This document shows, piece by piece, positions 53,719-61,488 of a stretch of 64,000 nucleotides of DNA. The stretch is taken from positions 2,846,962 to 2,910,961 of the forward strand of contig NC_008278.1 in NCBI RefSeq assembly GCF_000058485.1. Direction: 5' to 3'. Under the pieces are notes generated by a model. It did no database searches and was not told the origin of the DNA. It saw nothing but the letters and a program-made list of their open reading frames with translations. The DNA comes from Frankia alni ACN14a (lineage in GTDB: Bacteria > Actinomycetota > Actinomycetes > Frankiales > Frankiaceae). The position numbers and the translations under genes were made by a program. How positions within the stretch are numbered: the stretch's first letter is position 1; the number at the start of each line of letters is the position of its first letter.

Positions 53719-54400
53719 TTAGATGATTCTCTGTAGCGGTCGGGGTCCTGACCATCGGGCGGGTGCGCGCCGGTCGATCCGCCGGGCCATGACGCCGATC
53801 ATCGCCCAGCGGATCAGGGCCTCGGCGTGGTCGGGGCGGCGTTCGTAGTCCCGGGCGTGACGACGGTGCGCGGTGATCCACGCCAGGGTCCGTTCGACGA
53901 CCCAGCGACGGGGCCAGAGCTTGAAGCCCTTCTGCCCCGCAGGCCGGCGCACGACCTGCACCCGTAGGCCAAGCGGGTGGGCGGCCCAGTCCACGATCGT
54001 CCCGGCGAACATCCCATCGCCGAACACCAGCTGTAACCGCCGGCCGGCGAAGTAACTGTCGAGAAGAACCTGCCGCCCACCGGCGGTGTCATGCGTACTC
54101 GCGGGAACGACCAGCACAGCCAGCAGCAGACCCAGGGTTTCAACGACGAGGAATCGCTTGTGGCCGTCGACTCTCTTGCCCATGTCGAAGCCGCAGCTGG
54201 CCGCCGGGACGGTGTCGGCGCCCTTCACCGACTGGGAGTCGATGATCCCCGCCGTCGGGTCGGTGTCACGTCCTTCCTGCACGCGGAGCTGGTCGCGTAA
54301 CGCGTCGTGGACACGTTCGGTCACGCCCTGGTCGTGCCAGCGGGCGAAGTAGTGTGGAGCGCCGCCATCCGGCGGCGCGTCTTCCGGCATTACAGCGTCC
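53719..54400 (-). pseudogene. IS5-family transposase, N-terminal third missing
   Basis: The frame carries the DDE core of an IS5-group transposase: AGIIDSQSVKGADTVPAASC (first Asp), LVFGDGMFAGTIVDWAAHPL (second Asp) and KLWPRRWVVERTLAWITAHR (Glu). It ends normally (RRIDRRAP then a short tail). N-terminal to HYFARWHDQGVTERVHDALR the expected helix-turn-helix region is absent; instead the frame reads into unrelated sequence (see 54396-54720). The ORF is open to 54486, but the element is probably inactive. Confidence 0.75.
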
Positions 54401-54720
54401 TTCCCTTCTCGAACCCACTGCCGCCCTTCCCCATGCACCGGGCTCTCCCCGGCTCGGAGTACTACGGCGGCTCCGTCCCACCCCACCGGTTCGACGGTCG
54501 GTGCGTCTATCCCGCCGGCCAGCTGGCTACCGGCCGGCCGGGAATCCGGACAGAGCGGTTCCCACGTTCACCATATTTCGTTTGTCGGAGGAGGAGGAGG
54601 AGGAGGAGCCCGACTGTGTCCCAGCGGCATCGCCACGGGTACGCCGCAGACTTTCCCCGTGGCCTCCGGCTCGGCGGTTTCAGACTTCCCTGAAGTTCCC
54701 TCACACCCGGGCGGGTGCTC
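54396..54720 (-). other. Non-coding segment resembling group II intron 5' sequence
   Basis: Joined to the truncated transposase is sequence that does not look like protein. On the minus strand it includes ggagccgccgtagtactccg, then gggagagcccggtgcatggg and gaagggcggcagtgggttcg. These strings resemble the region before the maturase gene in bacterial group II introns. No reverse transcriptase frame follows, so at most a 5' fragment remains. The assignment rests on recall of similar strings and is weak. Confidence 0.3.
54587..54607 (+). repeat. (GGA)7 microsatellite
   Basis: Seven perfect GGA triplets occur in the non-coding stretch between the IS5 and IS110 remnants. Nothing indicates a function; it is a slippage-prone tract. 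Confidence 0.8.
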
Positions 54721-55035
54721 GGTGCGCAGCGCGCCTGGCCCTTATCTACCAGATTTGAGCATTCCTGGCGGTGTGGCCGCCACCTGATCAAATGAGAATG
54801 TTGTGGGCTGCGGTGACCTGTTTGTCGGGTGCTGGGTCGCGGCTGGGATGATGGTGGGGCGTTGCCCGGTCGACGTCGGCTCTCTCTGGTGCGGACGAGC
54901 CCGTGTTTGAATATGGCGGCGGAGGCCTGGGGTACTTGTTCCTGCTGCCGTGAGCGCGTTCCTCGGTTTCCGTGTTCAGGCTTCCCCGGGCAACGCGCCC
55001 TGAAGAGTGTTTCCTGGTTGGGAAGGGAGGCAGAG

Positions 55036-56270
55036 GTGGAAGTGGTGTTCCCGCGCTGCGCGGGACTCGACGTCCATCGGGACACGGTGGCCGCGGCGAT
55101 ACGGATCCAGCCCGCGAAAGGACCCGCGAAAGTCGAGGTCCGAACGTGCACCACGACCGGCGGTCGCTGGGGCTCCTGGCGGACTGGCTGGCCCAGAACA
55201 AGGTCACGATCCCGGGGATGGAATCAACCGGGGTTTACTGGAAACCTGTCTTCCACATCTTGGAAGACCAGTTCGAGTGCTGGCTTCTCAACGCCGCGCA
55301 TGTGCGTAACGTACCAGGCCGGAAAACGGATGTGGCGGACGCGGCGTGGCTCGCGGACCTCGTCGCGCACGGCCTGGCTCGGTCGTCGTTCGTTTCCCCG
55401 AAGCCGTTCCGGGACCTGCGGGAGCTCACCCGGGCGCGGCGTACGGTCGTGGAGAAGAAGACCCGCGAGGTGCAGCGGCTGGAGTAGCTCATGCAGGACG
55501 CCGGGGTGAAGCTGACGTCGGTGGCCTCCCAGCTGCTGGGTGTGTCCGGCCGGGCGATCCTGGAGAAGATGATCGCCGGTGAACGGAACCCCGAGTACCT
55601 GGCCGAGCTGGCACGCGGCCAGCTGCGCGGGAAGATCCCCCAGCTGAGCGAGGCGTTGGCGGGGACGTTCCGCTCCGGCCATCACGGGTTCCTCGCCGCC
55701 CAGCTGTTGGAACGCATCGATCTGTGCGACGAGATCGAGGAGCTCGACCGTCGGATCGAGGTGATGATCGCCCCTTTTGTCGAGACGGTGGACCGGGTCC
55801 AGACGATCCCGGGGGTGGGTAGGGTCACCGCGATCGTGCTGCTCGCCGAGGTCGGGATCGACATGTCCCGGTTCCCGACCGCGGGGCATCTGGCGTCCTG
55901 GGCGGGGATCTGCCCGGGGAACCACACCGCGGGCGGGAAACGGCTGTCCGGTCGTACCCGCCACGGGAACAAGCGGTTACGTACCTCGTTGACCGAGGCG
56001 GCGTGGGCCGCGGCCCGGAGCAAGAACGCCTACCTGGCGTCGCACCACGCCCAGGTCCGGGGCCGCCGCGGGGTCCAGAAAGCGATCGGGACGACCCGCC
56101 ACGACATTCTCATCGCCTACTGGCACATCGTCGCAGGCAACACCGAGTATCGCGATCTCGGTGGTGACTGGCATGCCCGCCGGCGCCGGAACCCGGAGAA
56201 ACGAAAGAACACCCTCGTCGGCGAACTGGAGAAGCTCGGCTACACCGTCACCATCGAACCAGCGGCCTAA
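55036..56270 (+). pseudogene. IS110-family transposase with frameshift and in-frame TAG
   Basis: The natural start GTG at 55036 gives VEVVFPRCAGLDVHRDTVAA (first DEDD Asp), but near 55150 the frame shifts by one base; the following frame reads LLADWLAQNKVTIPGMESTG and VYWKPVFHILE. A TAG at 55485-55487 interrupts EVQRLE-stop-LMQDAG, where a lysine or similar codon is expected. From 55491 the C-terminal serine-type domain is intact (VDRVQTIPGVGRVTAIVLLA, FPTAGHLASWAGICPGNHTA, RHGNKRLRTSLTEAAWAAAR). Two lesions make it inactive. The 5' flank from 54721 to 55035 holds no gene I can identify. Confidence 0.85.
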
Positions 56271-56386
56271 ACCCACTAATCCTCTGAAAACACATCCGCC
56301 ACGCGTGGACCGACCGGCACTGGGTCCCCGTGCGATCCTGTATGCCCTGACCCAGCCTCTCCGAGGTCCGGTAATTCACTCCTCAG

Positions 56387-57681
56387 GTGGCTCGGGGTTT
56401 CACGGATGCAAAGTGGGAGGAGCGCCAGGCTCCTGGTAGTCGGCGTTCGATCGCACAGGGGCTTGGGATTGTCACGGATGCCCTTTTCGATGCTCCCGTA
56501 CCGGCGGAGTTCGCCGAGCTTGTCCGTGAGGCCCTGGCAGGCTGGTCGTTCAACACCGGCGCGCGCACGGTAACAGGTCGGGATGGGCGCAGCCGTGAGG
56601 CCACGCCGCCTGCCGGCTGGGCGGGGGTGCTGGACTGGATGGAGCGGCATAGCAGGCCGGTGACGGACCTGGCCGACCCAGAGGTCGCTCGCGCGGCTCT
56701 CGGGGCATTGTCCCGACGGATGGACGGCCGCCCGGCCGTGGGGAACACCATAGTCCGCCGTCGGCAGGTCTTCGAGATGGCGATCAAATATGCGATTGCT
56801 CGTGGTGACTTGGATGTCAATCCGCTCGTGGGTCTCGACTGGAGGCCGCCGCGTAAGCTTGTTGCGGTCGATCGGCGCGTCGTCATCAACGCCGACCAGG
56901 CACGCCGCCTGTTCGCGGCGGTCGCGGAGAATGCCCCGGATCTTGAGGCCTTCTACGCCACGATCTACCATGCCGCGCTTCGGCCCGGCGAACTCCAGGA
57001 ACTGCGTCTCGACCAGCTGACGCTGCCCGCATCCGGCTGGGGTGAGGCACTTGTGGACGCGAACAACCCTGAGATCTCGCCTCGCTGGTCCGATGCTCCG
57101 GAGGGACCGCGCCAGCCTCGCGAGCTCAAGCACCGGGCGAAGGGGGAGGTACGGCCGGTGCCGTTGAACCCGCCGCTGGTCGCGATCCTGCGCCGCCATA
57201 TCGACACGTTCGGGGTGACCGCCGATGGTCGACTGTTCCGGTCGGAAAGGACGGGCCGGTGAAGGCGATCCGGTACCTCGCGAGGTGGCGGCAGGCCCGC
57301 GAAATGGCCCTCACGCCAGCCGAGCAGGCATCGCCGCCGGCGCGACGGCCCTACGACCTGCGGCACGCCGCCGTGTCCGGCTGGCTGAACGCCGGCGTCC
57401 CCGTCACTCAGGTCGCGGAGTGGGCGGGCCACTCCGTGCGGGTGTGTCTGCTCGTCTACGCGAGGTGCATCTCCGGTGGGGACGAGGCCGCCCGGCGGCG
57501 GATCGACGCGGCCTTGGCCGCCGAGAGCGAGACGCCCGAGGTCTCGCTGGCTCCGGAGCCAGCGGATTCTCATCCGCGCCCTATCCGCAGACAGCCGGAA
57601 ACGACCGGACTGGACCGGACACCGCCGGACATCACCCTGGCAGAGCCCGAACCGACGACCGGACCCGAACTGGAGCTCTGA
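56387..57681 (+). pseudogene. Tyrosine recombinase (integrase) split by a frameshift
   Basis: The first frame (56387-57262) has an N-terminal core-binding domain (VGNTIVRRRQVFEMAIKYAI) and the first catalytic arginine in YHAALRPGELQELRLDQL. It ends DGRLFRSERTGR-stop. The second frame (57259-57681) carries the rest: YDLRHAAVSGWLNAGVPVTQ with His/Arg, VAEWAGHSVRVCLLVYARC with His and the nucleophilic Tyr. The join lies around ggaaaggacgggccggtgaa, a -1 shift between frames. This could be a mutation, a sequencing error, or slippage at ggaaagg. The gene ends nine bases before the right direct repeat, so it is the best candidate for the enzyme that placed the island. Confidence 0.85.
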
Positions 57682-57689
57682 CCAGCGTG

Positions 57690-57770
57690 AAGGCCCTCTG
57701 ATCAGCCTCGGGCGAGGTGGCGGCTGATCACTAGGCGCTGGATCTGGTTGGTTCCTTCGAAGATTTGCAT
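57690..57770 (-). repeat. Right direct repeat: acyl-CoA dehydrogenase 3' end (attR candidate)
   Basis: On the minus strand it encodes MQIFEGTNQIQRLVISRHLA then RG and a stop, followed by the same dozen bases as the left copy. It aligns with 41614-41694 without gaps. The dehydrogenase frame stops resembling the family directly beyond 57770. Confidence 0.8.
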
Positions 57771-57837
57771 AGTCTCCCACGGGGCGCTGCGGCATATGGA
57801 CCTTTCGGCTGGATCATGGCCATGACCTGCTGAGATC

Positions 57838-57877
57838 CTGACCCTGTCTGACTCCATCTGACCCTGTCTGACCCTGT
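57838..57877. repeat. Four 10-base tandem units, consensus ctgaccctgt
   Basis: Units begin at 57838, 57848 (ctgactccat, the divergent one), 57858 and 57868, and a partial fifth (ctgaactcgc) follows. The 10-base period is about one DNA turn, so a protein could bind all on one face. It lies in the 655-base gap 57682-58336, which otherwise holds the att repeat and the inverted repeat below but no gene. Confidence 0.7.
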
Positions 57878-57942
57878 CTGAACTCGCGATCACACCCAGA
57901 AAACGCCCAGAGCGTGGGTCGATCGCCCAACGGCACCCCGGC

Positions 57943-57969
57943 CAGATAGTGACTCTGGGTCACTATCTG
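57943..57969. repeat. Perfect inverted repeat, 11-base arms, 5-base loop
   Basis: Arms CAGATAGTGAC and GTCACTATCTG flank tctgg. No U-rich tract follows on either strand, so a simple terminator is unlikely. It is AT-richer than its surroundings. An operator or a recombination or replication site are the options; it sits 66 bases from the 10-base tandem units. Confidence 0.75.
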
Positions 57970-58336
57970 CCGGACGCTCACCACACCCACACGGGCCTTC
58001 ACTGCCAGTCCGCCTGCGACGCGAATGTGCCACGCCAAGAGCCGACATGGCGCTGGCAGGTGCTCCGTCGGCGTTACCAGCCGCCAGTTCGATGGCTGTT
58101 TCCGGCCGGTCCAGCGCACGGTGTGCCGGTCCGACAGATCGGCATACCGATCAGGCCATCCCATCTGCGCGAACCTTCACGCCCTCGGAGATCGCAGGTG
58201 CGATCGACATGTCCGCAGCCGTCCGGGACCCCGAGCCCGACAGCAGAGTGCGGTCGGGCATGATCGGGGAGGCGATTGTCCGGCACCGACGCGCGGGGCG
58301 GCGCCGTCCCACAGCCGCCACTGCTTGGAGGCAGCG

Positions 58337-58645
58337 ATGACCACTTACACGCCCCGAGAGTATTCGTATCTCACCCTGGAGCGTTTCGAGCAGGACGCCT
58401 ACCGCCTCGTGTGCCGCGTAGCCGGAGTCCCGGCTACCACGACCGGCTATGGGCTTCTCCACCTCACCGATGCCAGCGAAACTCGATGGACGGCCATCTC
58501 CGAGGATCTGATATACGTGGGCTTGTTGGCAGCGTTGCACCCGGTGGGACGGGCGGGACTGGAAATCCCAGCGAACAAATTCGCTCTTATCCGTCGCGGA
58601 TGGCCGGATGAGTGGGCAACCCCTCCTGCTCGCAGGAGCCGGTGA
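58337..58645 (+). CDS. Small protein of unknown function
   Basis: The 102-residue protein starts at the ATG at 58337 with GGAGG a few bases upstream, which is why the longer frame from 58025 is rejected. It begins MTTYTPREYSYLTLERFEQD and contains VCRVAGVPATTTGYGLLHLT and IPANKFALIRRGWPDEWATP. It is soluble and has no recognised domain. It is convergent with the peptidase gene at 58668 and may be phage-derived like its neighbours. Confidence 0.6.
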   Translation: MTTYTPREYSYLTLERFEQDAYRLVCRVAGVPATTTGYGLLHLTDASETRWTAISEDLIYVGLLAALHPVGRAGLEIPANKFALIRRGWPDEWATPPARRSR

Positions 58646-58667
58646 CGACCCTGCCGAGCTCGCCAGC

Positions 58668-59420
58668 TCACGTGCCGGCGAGCCGGGGTACGACAATGTC
58701 GCCCTGCTGGGCTAGCAGCCAGGCCATGTCCGTGCCGGCCAGGTATGCATATCCTCCCTGCCCCCAGCTCGCCCCCCAGGAGTTCGCGAGTCGGTACCGG
58801 TCGTGGGGGGCATCCCACGCGATGATGTCGTACTCATGGCCGCCGGCCAGGCCGCTGGACCGATCCACCGGGATCAACCCGTTGCGGTCCGGCTCGAACA
58901 TGGAATTCAGCCAGAGAGTGCCGGCGGCGACCGGCCCGGACTGCAACGCGGAGCGCAACGCCTGAGTATCGAAGGCATGGGTGTAGCGGCGCATCAGCCC
59001 GGCTGCTTGCAATGCCTTGGCGCCGCCCAGGCCGGTGCTGCCGGTGTCGGTGGGTGGGCAGTGGCCGTTGACGTCGTCCAGCCAGGTGGCCAGATGATAG
59101 AAGTCGACCGCCAGCTTCTCGTCGACCTGGCGGCTGCCGGCGCGCAGGATGCCGTACTTGTCGGCGGTGAGGGTGACGGTGGTGCGCCCGGTGTAGCCCG
59201 CGGCGTCCGTGCCGACGATCCCGGCGACCGCGTTTCCCACGCAGGACCCCAGCTGTCCCTGATCGAAGATCGGCACCCGGCGGGTCCATTCCACGCTGTG
59301 CAGCGCAGATTCGGGCAGCACCTGGTGGGAGTAGGCCAGGGAACGGGGATCGAGATGGAAGTGGCGGCCCAGTGGATACCGGCTGCCCGTCCAGTCCAGG
59401 ATCTTGATGTCGCCGACCAT
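58668..59420 (-). CDS. Papain-like cysteine peptidase
   Basis: The 250-residue protein shows the papain triad in order: Cys in FDQGQLGSCVGNAVAGIVGT, His in GLAGGHEYDIIAWDAP and Asn in LANSWGASWGQGGYAYL. There is no signal peptide (it starts MVGDIKILDWTGSRYPLGRH). It is the last gene of the minus-strand operon and begins three bases after the stop of the small membrane-protein gene. In a phage lysis context it may process virion or wall proteins; the substrate is unknown. Confidence 0.85.
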   Translation of the reverse strand: MVGDIKILDWTGSRYPLGRHFHLDPRSLAYSHQVLPESALHSVEWTRRVPIFDQGQLGSCVGNAVAGIVGTDAAGYTGRTTVTLTADKYGILRAGSRQVDEKLAVDFYHLATWLDDVNGHCPPTDTGSTGLGGAKALQAAGLMRRYTHAFDTQALRSALQSGPVAAGTLWLNSMFEPDRNGLIPVDRSSGLAGGHEYDIIAWDAPHDRYRLANSWGASWGQGGYAYLAGTDMAWLLAQQGDIVVPRLAGT

Positions 59421-59422
59421 GG

Positions 59423-59671
59423 TCAGATCTCCCGTCCGGACGGCGCGCTGCTGCGGGCCGGCGCGTGCAGGGCCGCGGCCTTCACCTGGCTGCGGGCATG
59501 GGAGTAGAAGGCGGTGGCGATTGCTGATGCGACCACCCCCAGGGCCTGAACCAGCCCGTCGAAGCGGTGGACGTCCCCGATGCCGGGGTCGACCAAGGCG
59601 ATGACGGCCAGCACCTGGGTGATCAGCATGCTGATCCCCTCCGAGGTCAGTAGACCCGGACGCACGTTCAT
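59423..59671 (-). CDS. Small membrane protein, holin-like
   Basis: The start is the ATG at 59671 with AGGAG upstream; the longer frame is only antisense to the amidase. The 82-residue protein has a hydrophobic stretch (EGISMLITQVLAVIALVDPG) and a second weak one (LVQALGVVASAIATAFYSHA), followed by a charged tail. Its size, position two bases after the amidase stop and membrane segments fit a phage holin. Confidence 0.65.
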   Translation of the reverse strand: MNVRPGLLTSEGISMLITQVLAVIALVDPGIGDVHRFDGLVQALGVVASAIATAFYSHARSQVKAAALHAPARSSAPSGREI

Positions 59672-59673
59672 GG

Positions 59674-60486
59674 TCACTCCTGGGTGAGTGGGTATGAGGT
59701 AGTGGCGGCGGTAGGGGGCGGCCAGTCCGGCGGCCGAGGCGGCAGCGGAACCCCGAAGTGGACGGCGATCGCCTCGACGCTGTCGATCAGCCAGCTCACC
59801 CCCGCCTCCAACCGGCCGGCCTTGCGGTAGGTGGCGTAGAGGGCCCCGCCGGGGGTGGCCTGCCGCAGGGGCTGCTGAGCCTGAAGGGCCGCGTCCTGCA
59901 TCTGGGTCCACAGCAAGCTGAGCGTCGCCGCGGCCGAGCCGGCGGCGATGTCCCGCTCCTGATCCGGGGTGATCTGCTCTGCGGGCATGGTGAGCTCCTG
60001 AACGATCTGCTGGGCGCGGGTGAGGATCGCCGGGCGCTGCGCGGCGCGGATCGGGCCCGGACAGGCGTGGTTGCCCCACGCCGCCCCGCCGGCGGAGTGC
60101 AGGATCAGTCCGGGCGCCCCCGGGGTGTCCGTGGCCTGCGCCGGCCATCCGTAGATGACCATCCCGGTGGCGTAGGCCACCGCCACGGTCTCCAGCTGCG
60201 CGGCGGTCAACGGCTGGTCGGACCATCCAGCGGTCTCGATGGAGGCATACAGCCGGTTGCCGGCCATCTGGGCCCAGGCTGGCTGGTCCAGGGAGACGTA
60301 CTGCTCACGCTCGCCGTTCATCCCGGCCCACAGGTGAGACGACGTGGTGCTGTCCGGATGGGAGAACGCCCCGTACAGGCTGCCGGCGGCCTGCGCGACG
60401 TGCAGCACCAGACCGATCGGCCGCATGGCCTGCTGGTAGTGGGCGTCCACCGGCCGCCAGGTGAAGGAGGGCACCAGAACGGTCAT
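59674..60486 (-). CDS. Peptidoglycan amidase (endolysin-type)
   Basis: The start is the ATG at 60486 (MTVLVPSFTWRPVDAHYQQA), overlapping the upstream stop by four bases. The 270-residue protein resembles N-acetylmuramoyl-L-alanine amidase 2: zinc ligands are probably the His of GLVLHVAQAAG and the His/Cys region of GNHACPGPIRAAQRPAIL, with the substrate region ASIETAGWSDQPLTAAQLET. The C-terminal 90 residues are a separate helical part. There is no signal peptide, so export would need a holin, as in phage endolysins. Confidence 0.8.
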   Translation of the reverse strand: MTVLVPSFTWRPVDAHYQQAMRPIGLVLHVAQAAGSLYGAFSHPDSTTSSHLWAGMNGEREQYVSLDQPAWAQMAGNRLYASIETAGWSDQPLTAAQLETVAVAYATGMVIYGWPAQATDTPGAPGLILHSAGGAAWGNHACPGPIRAAQRPAILTRAQQIVQELTMPAEQITPDQERDIAAGSAAATLSLLWTQMQDAALQAQQPLRQATPGGALYATYRKAGRLEAGVSWLIDSVEAIAVHFGVPLPPRPPDWPPPTAATTSYPLTQE

Positions 60487-60965
60487 CGCCGGTACCTCAC
60501 CGTGCAGTTCACCGGCTGCGGGATCGCCGCCAGATACGCCTGGTAGGCCGCGGTTTCCTGACGCAGGTAGGTGATCACCGGGCCCAGTCGGTCTGCGTAC
60601 GGCCCGCCGGCCATCTCCTCGGCCAAGCCGTGGGCGTCGTCGCGCAACTGCTGGTTCTTCGCGCGCAACGCGGCGTCGGAGGCCTGCCGGGCCTGGCATG
60701 CCTCGATCAACCCGGCCCGGACCCGGCGGAACTCGCTCTGGTTGCGGTGCTGGATCCCTCCGATGCTGGCCGCGGCTGCGGCCAGCAGCAGCACCGCGAC
60801 CAGCAGCACGGCGATGCGCCGCCGGGCCCGCTGGGTGGCGGCCGCGGTGGTGGCCTCCAGCCGGTCGATGCTGGTGGTGAGAGCGGCCATGTCGGTGGTG
60901 AGCTGGCGTACGGCGGTTGGCAGCCCGCCGGCCTCGCCGGCCACGTTGCGTCGGGATTCAGACAC
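60483..60965 (-). CDS. Coiled-coil membrane protein of the lysis operon
   Basis: The start is GTG 60965 after AGGAAGGGGG. The 160-residue protein has an N-terminal helix with heptad-like spacing (LTTDMAALTTSIDRLEATTA), one membrane segment (IAVLLVAVLLLAAAAASIGG) and an outer helical region (RAGLIEACQARQASDAALRA). This resembles spanin-like or tail-associated proteins of actinophages only in outline. It overlaps both neighbours. Confidence 0.65.
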   Translation of the reverse strand: MSESRRNVAGEAGGLPTAVRQLTTDMAALTTSIDRLEATTAAATQRARRRIAVLLVAVLLLAAAAASIGGIQHRNQSEFRRVRAGLIEACQARQASDAALRAKNQQLRDDAHGLAEEMAGGPYADRLGPVITYLRQETAAYQAYLAAIPQPVNCTVRYRR

Positions 60966-61128
60966 CGCCGCCCCCTTCCTGCGGGCTGTGGTGGGGATCA
61001 TGCGTCTGGTCCGCCAGAGCGGCCAGGCCAGTCAGGACGGCGGTCAACTCCCGGCAGATCCGCCGTGCCTCGGCCAGCACCTGCCGGGCATCGAGGACCT
61101 GGGCGCGCACTGCCGGGTTATCGGTCAT
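60958..61128 (-). CDS. Very small protein of the lysis operon
   Basis: The 56-residue frame starts at the ATG at 61128, inside the end of the preceding gene (ATGA), and ends overlapping the next start by eight bases. It reads MTDNPAVRAQVLDARQVLAE then a short helical stretch and ends in DQTHDPHHSPQEGGGG. The tight overlaps on both sides are the evidence that it is translated. No function is evident. Confidence 0.5.
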   Translation of the reverse strand: MTDNPAVRAQVLDARQVLAEARRICRELTAVLTGLAALADQTHDPHHSPQEGGGGV

Positions 61129-61427
61129 GGCCCGCCCTGCGCGCGCCGGGAGAGCACTTCCACGTACTCCTGGGCCAGATCCACCGACCGTGTCAGCGCC
61201 GGCATGACCTCGTCCCGCACGAACCTGGTCTCCTCCGCCAGCGCCGCCTCGACTGCGGCCCTGTCCTCCCGCAGCGCCGCGATCTGGGCGTCCCGTGCCT
61301 CGAGTTCCCGGGCGTGCACCGCTTTCATCTCCCGGTAGACCCGCACGCCCAGGGAGATCACCAGCACGAGGACCACGCCGAGGATGCCCTGGCTCAGCAG
61401 GGGGCCGAGCGGATCGGAACCGTCCAT
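61125..61427 (-). CDS. Small membrane protein with coiled coil, holin-like
   Basis: The 100-residue protein starts MDGSDPLGPLLSQGILGVVL. It has one N-terminal membrane segment (ILGVVLVLVISLGVRVY) followed by a long charged helix (LEARDAQIAALREDRAAVEA). This layout is common among phage holins of the one-segment class. It starts 61 bases after the stop of the GH26-like gene on the same strand. Confidence 0.65.
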   Translation of the reverse strand: MDGSDPLGPLLSQGILGVVLVLVISLGVRVYREMKAVHARELEARDAQIAALREDRAAVEAALAEETRFVRDEVMPALTRSVDLAQEYVEVLSRRAQGGP

Positions 61428-61488
61428 GGTCAGCCGCCCATTCCCCAGGGGCCGGGGACGCAGCGGACTCGGTCATCCCACCCTCCTC

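Larger units (their letters stand above)
41614..57770. mobile_element. Putative integrated genomic island carrying a kinase/HerA defence-like operon
   Basis: Two direct repeats of 81 bases (41614-41694 and 57690-57770) bound the region. Both encode the C-terminus of an acyl-CoA dehydrogenase on the minus strand. A tyrosine recombinase gene ends nine bases before the right repeat, the usual position for an integrase beside its att site. Inside are a large three-gene operon unrelated to the flanking catabolism, IS fragments and a toxin-antitoxin-type remnant. Seen: the repeats, integrase and cargo. Inferred: integration into the 3' end of a dehydrogenase gene. Neither repeat is now attached to a complete dehydrogenase gene, which is unexpected and suggests later rearrangement. 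Confidence 0.6.

Noticed and set aside
53339-53881. Minus-strand 180-residue frame upstream of the kinase gene
   Set aside because: Pro/Arg-rich, spans the IS5 boundary and shows no recognisable domain; not a candidate for a missing mad gene.
57838-57877. Tandem 10-base units as a CRISPR array
   Set aside because: Units are contiguous without spacers and too short; no cas gene is present in the window.
58130-58170. Short dyad gatcgg-cata-ccgatc as an operator
   Set aside because: Six-base arms of this kind are expected often in GC-rich DNA; it has no clear position relative to a promoter.
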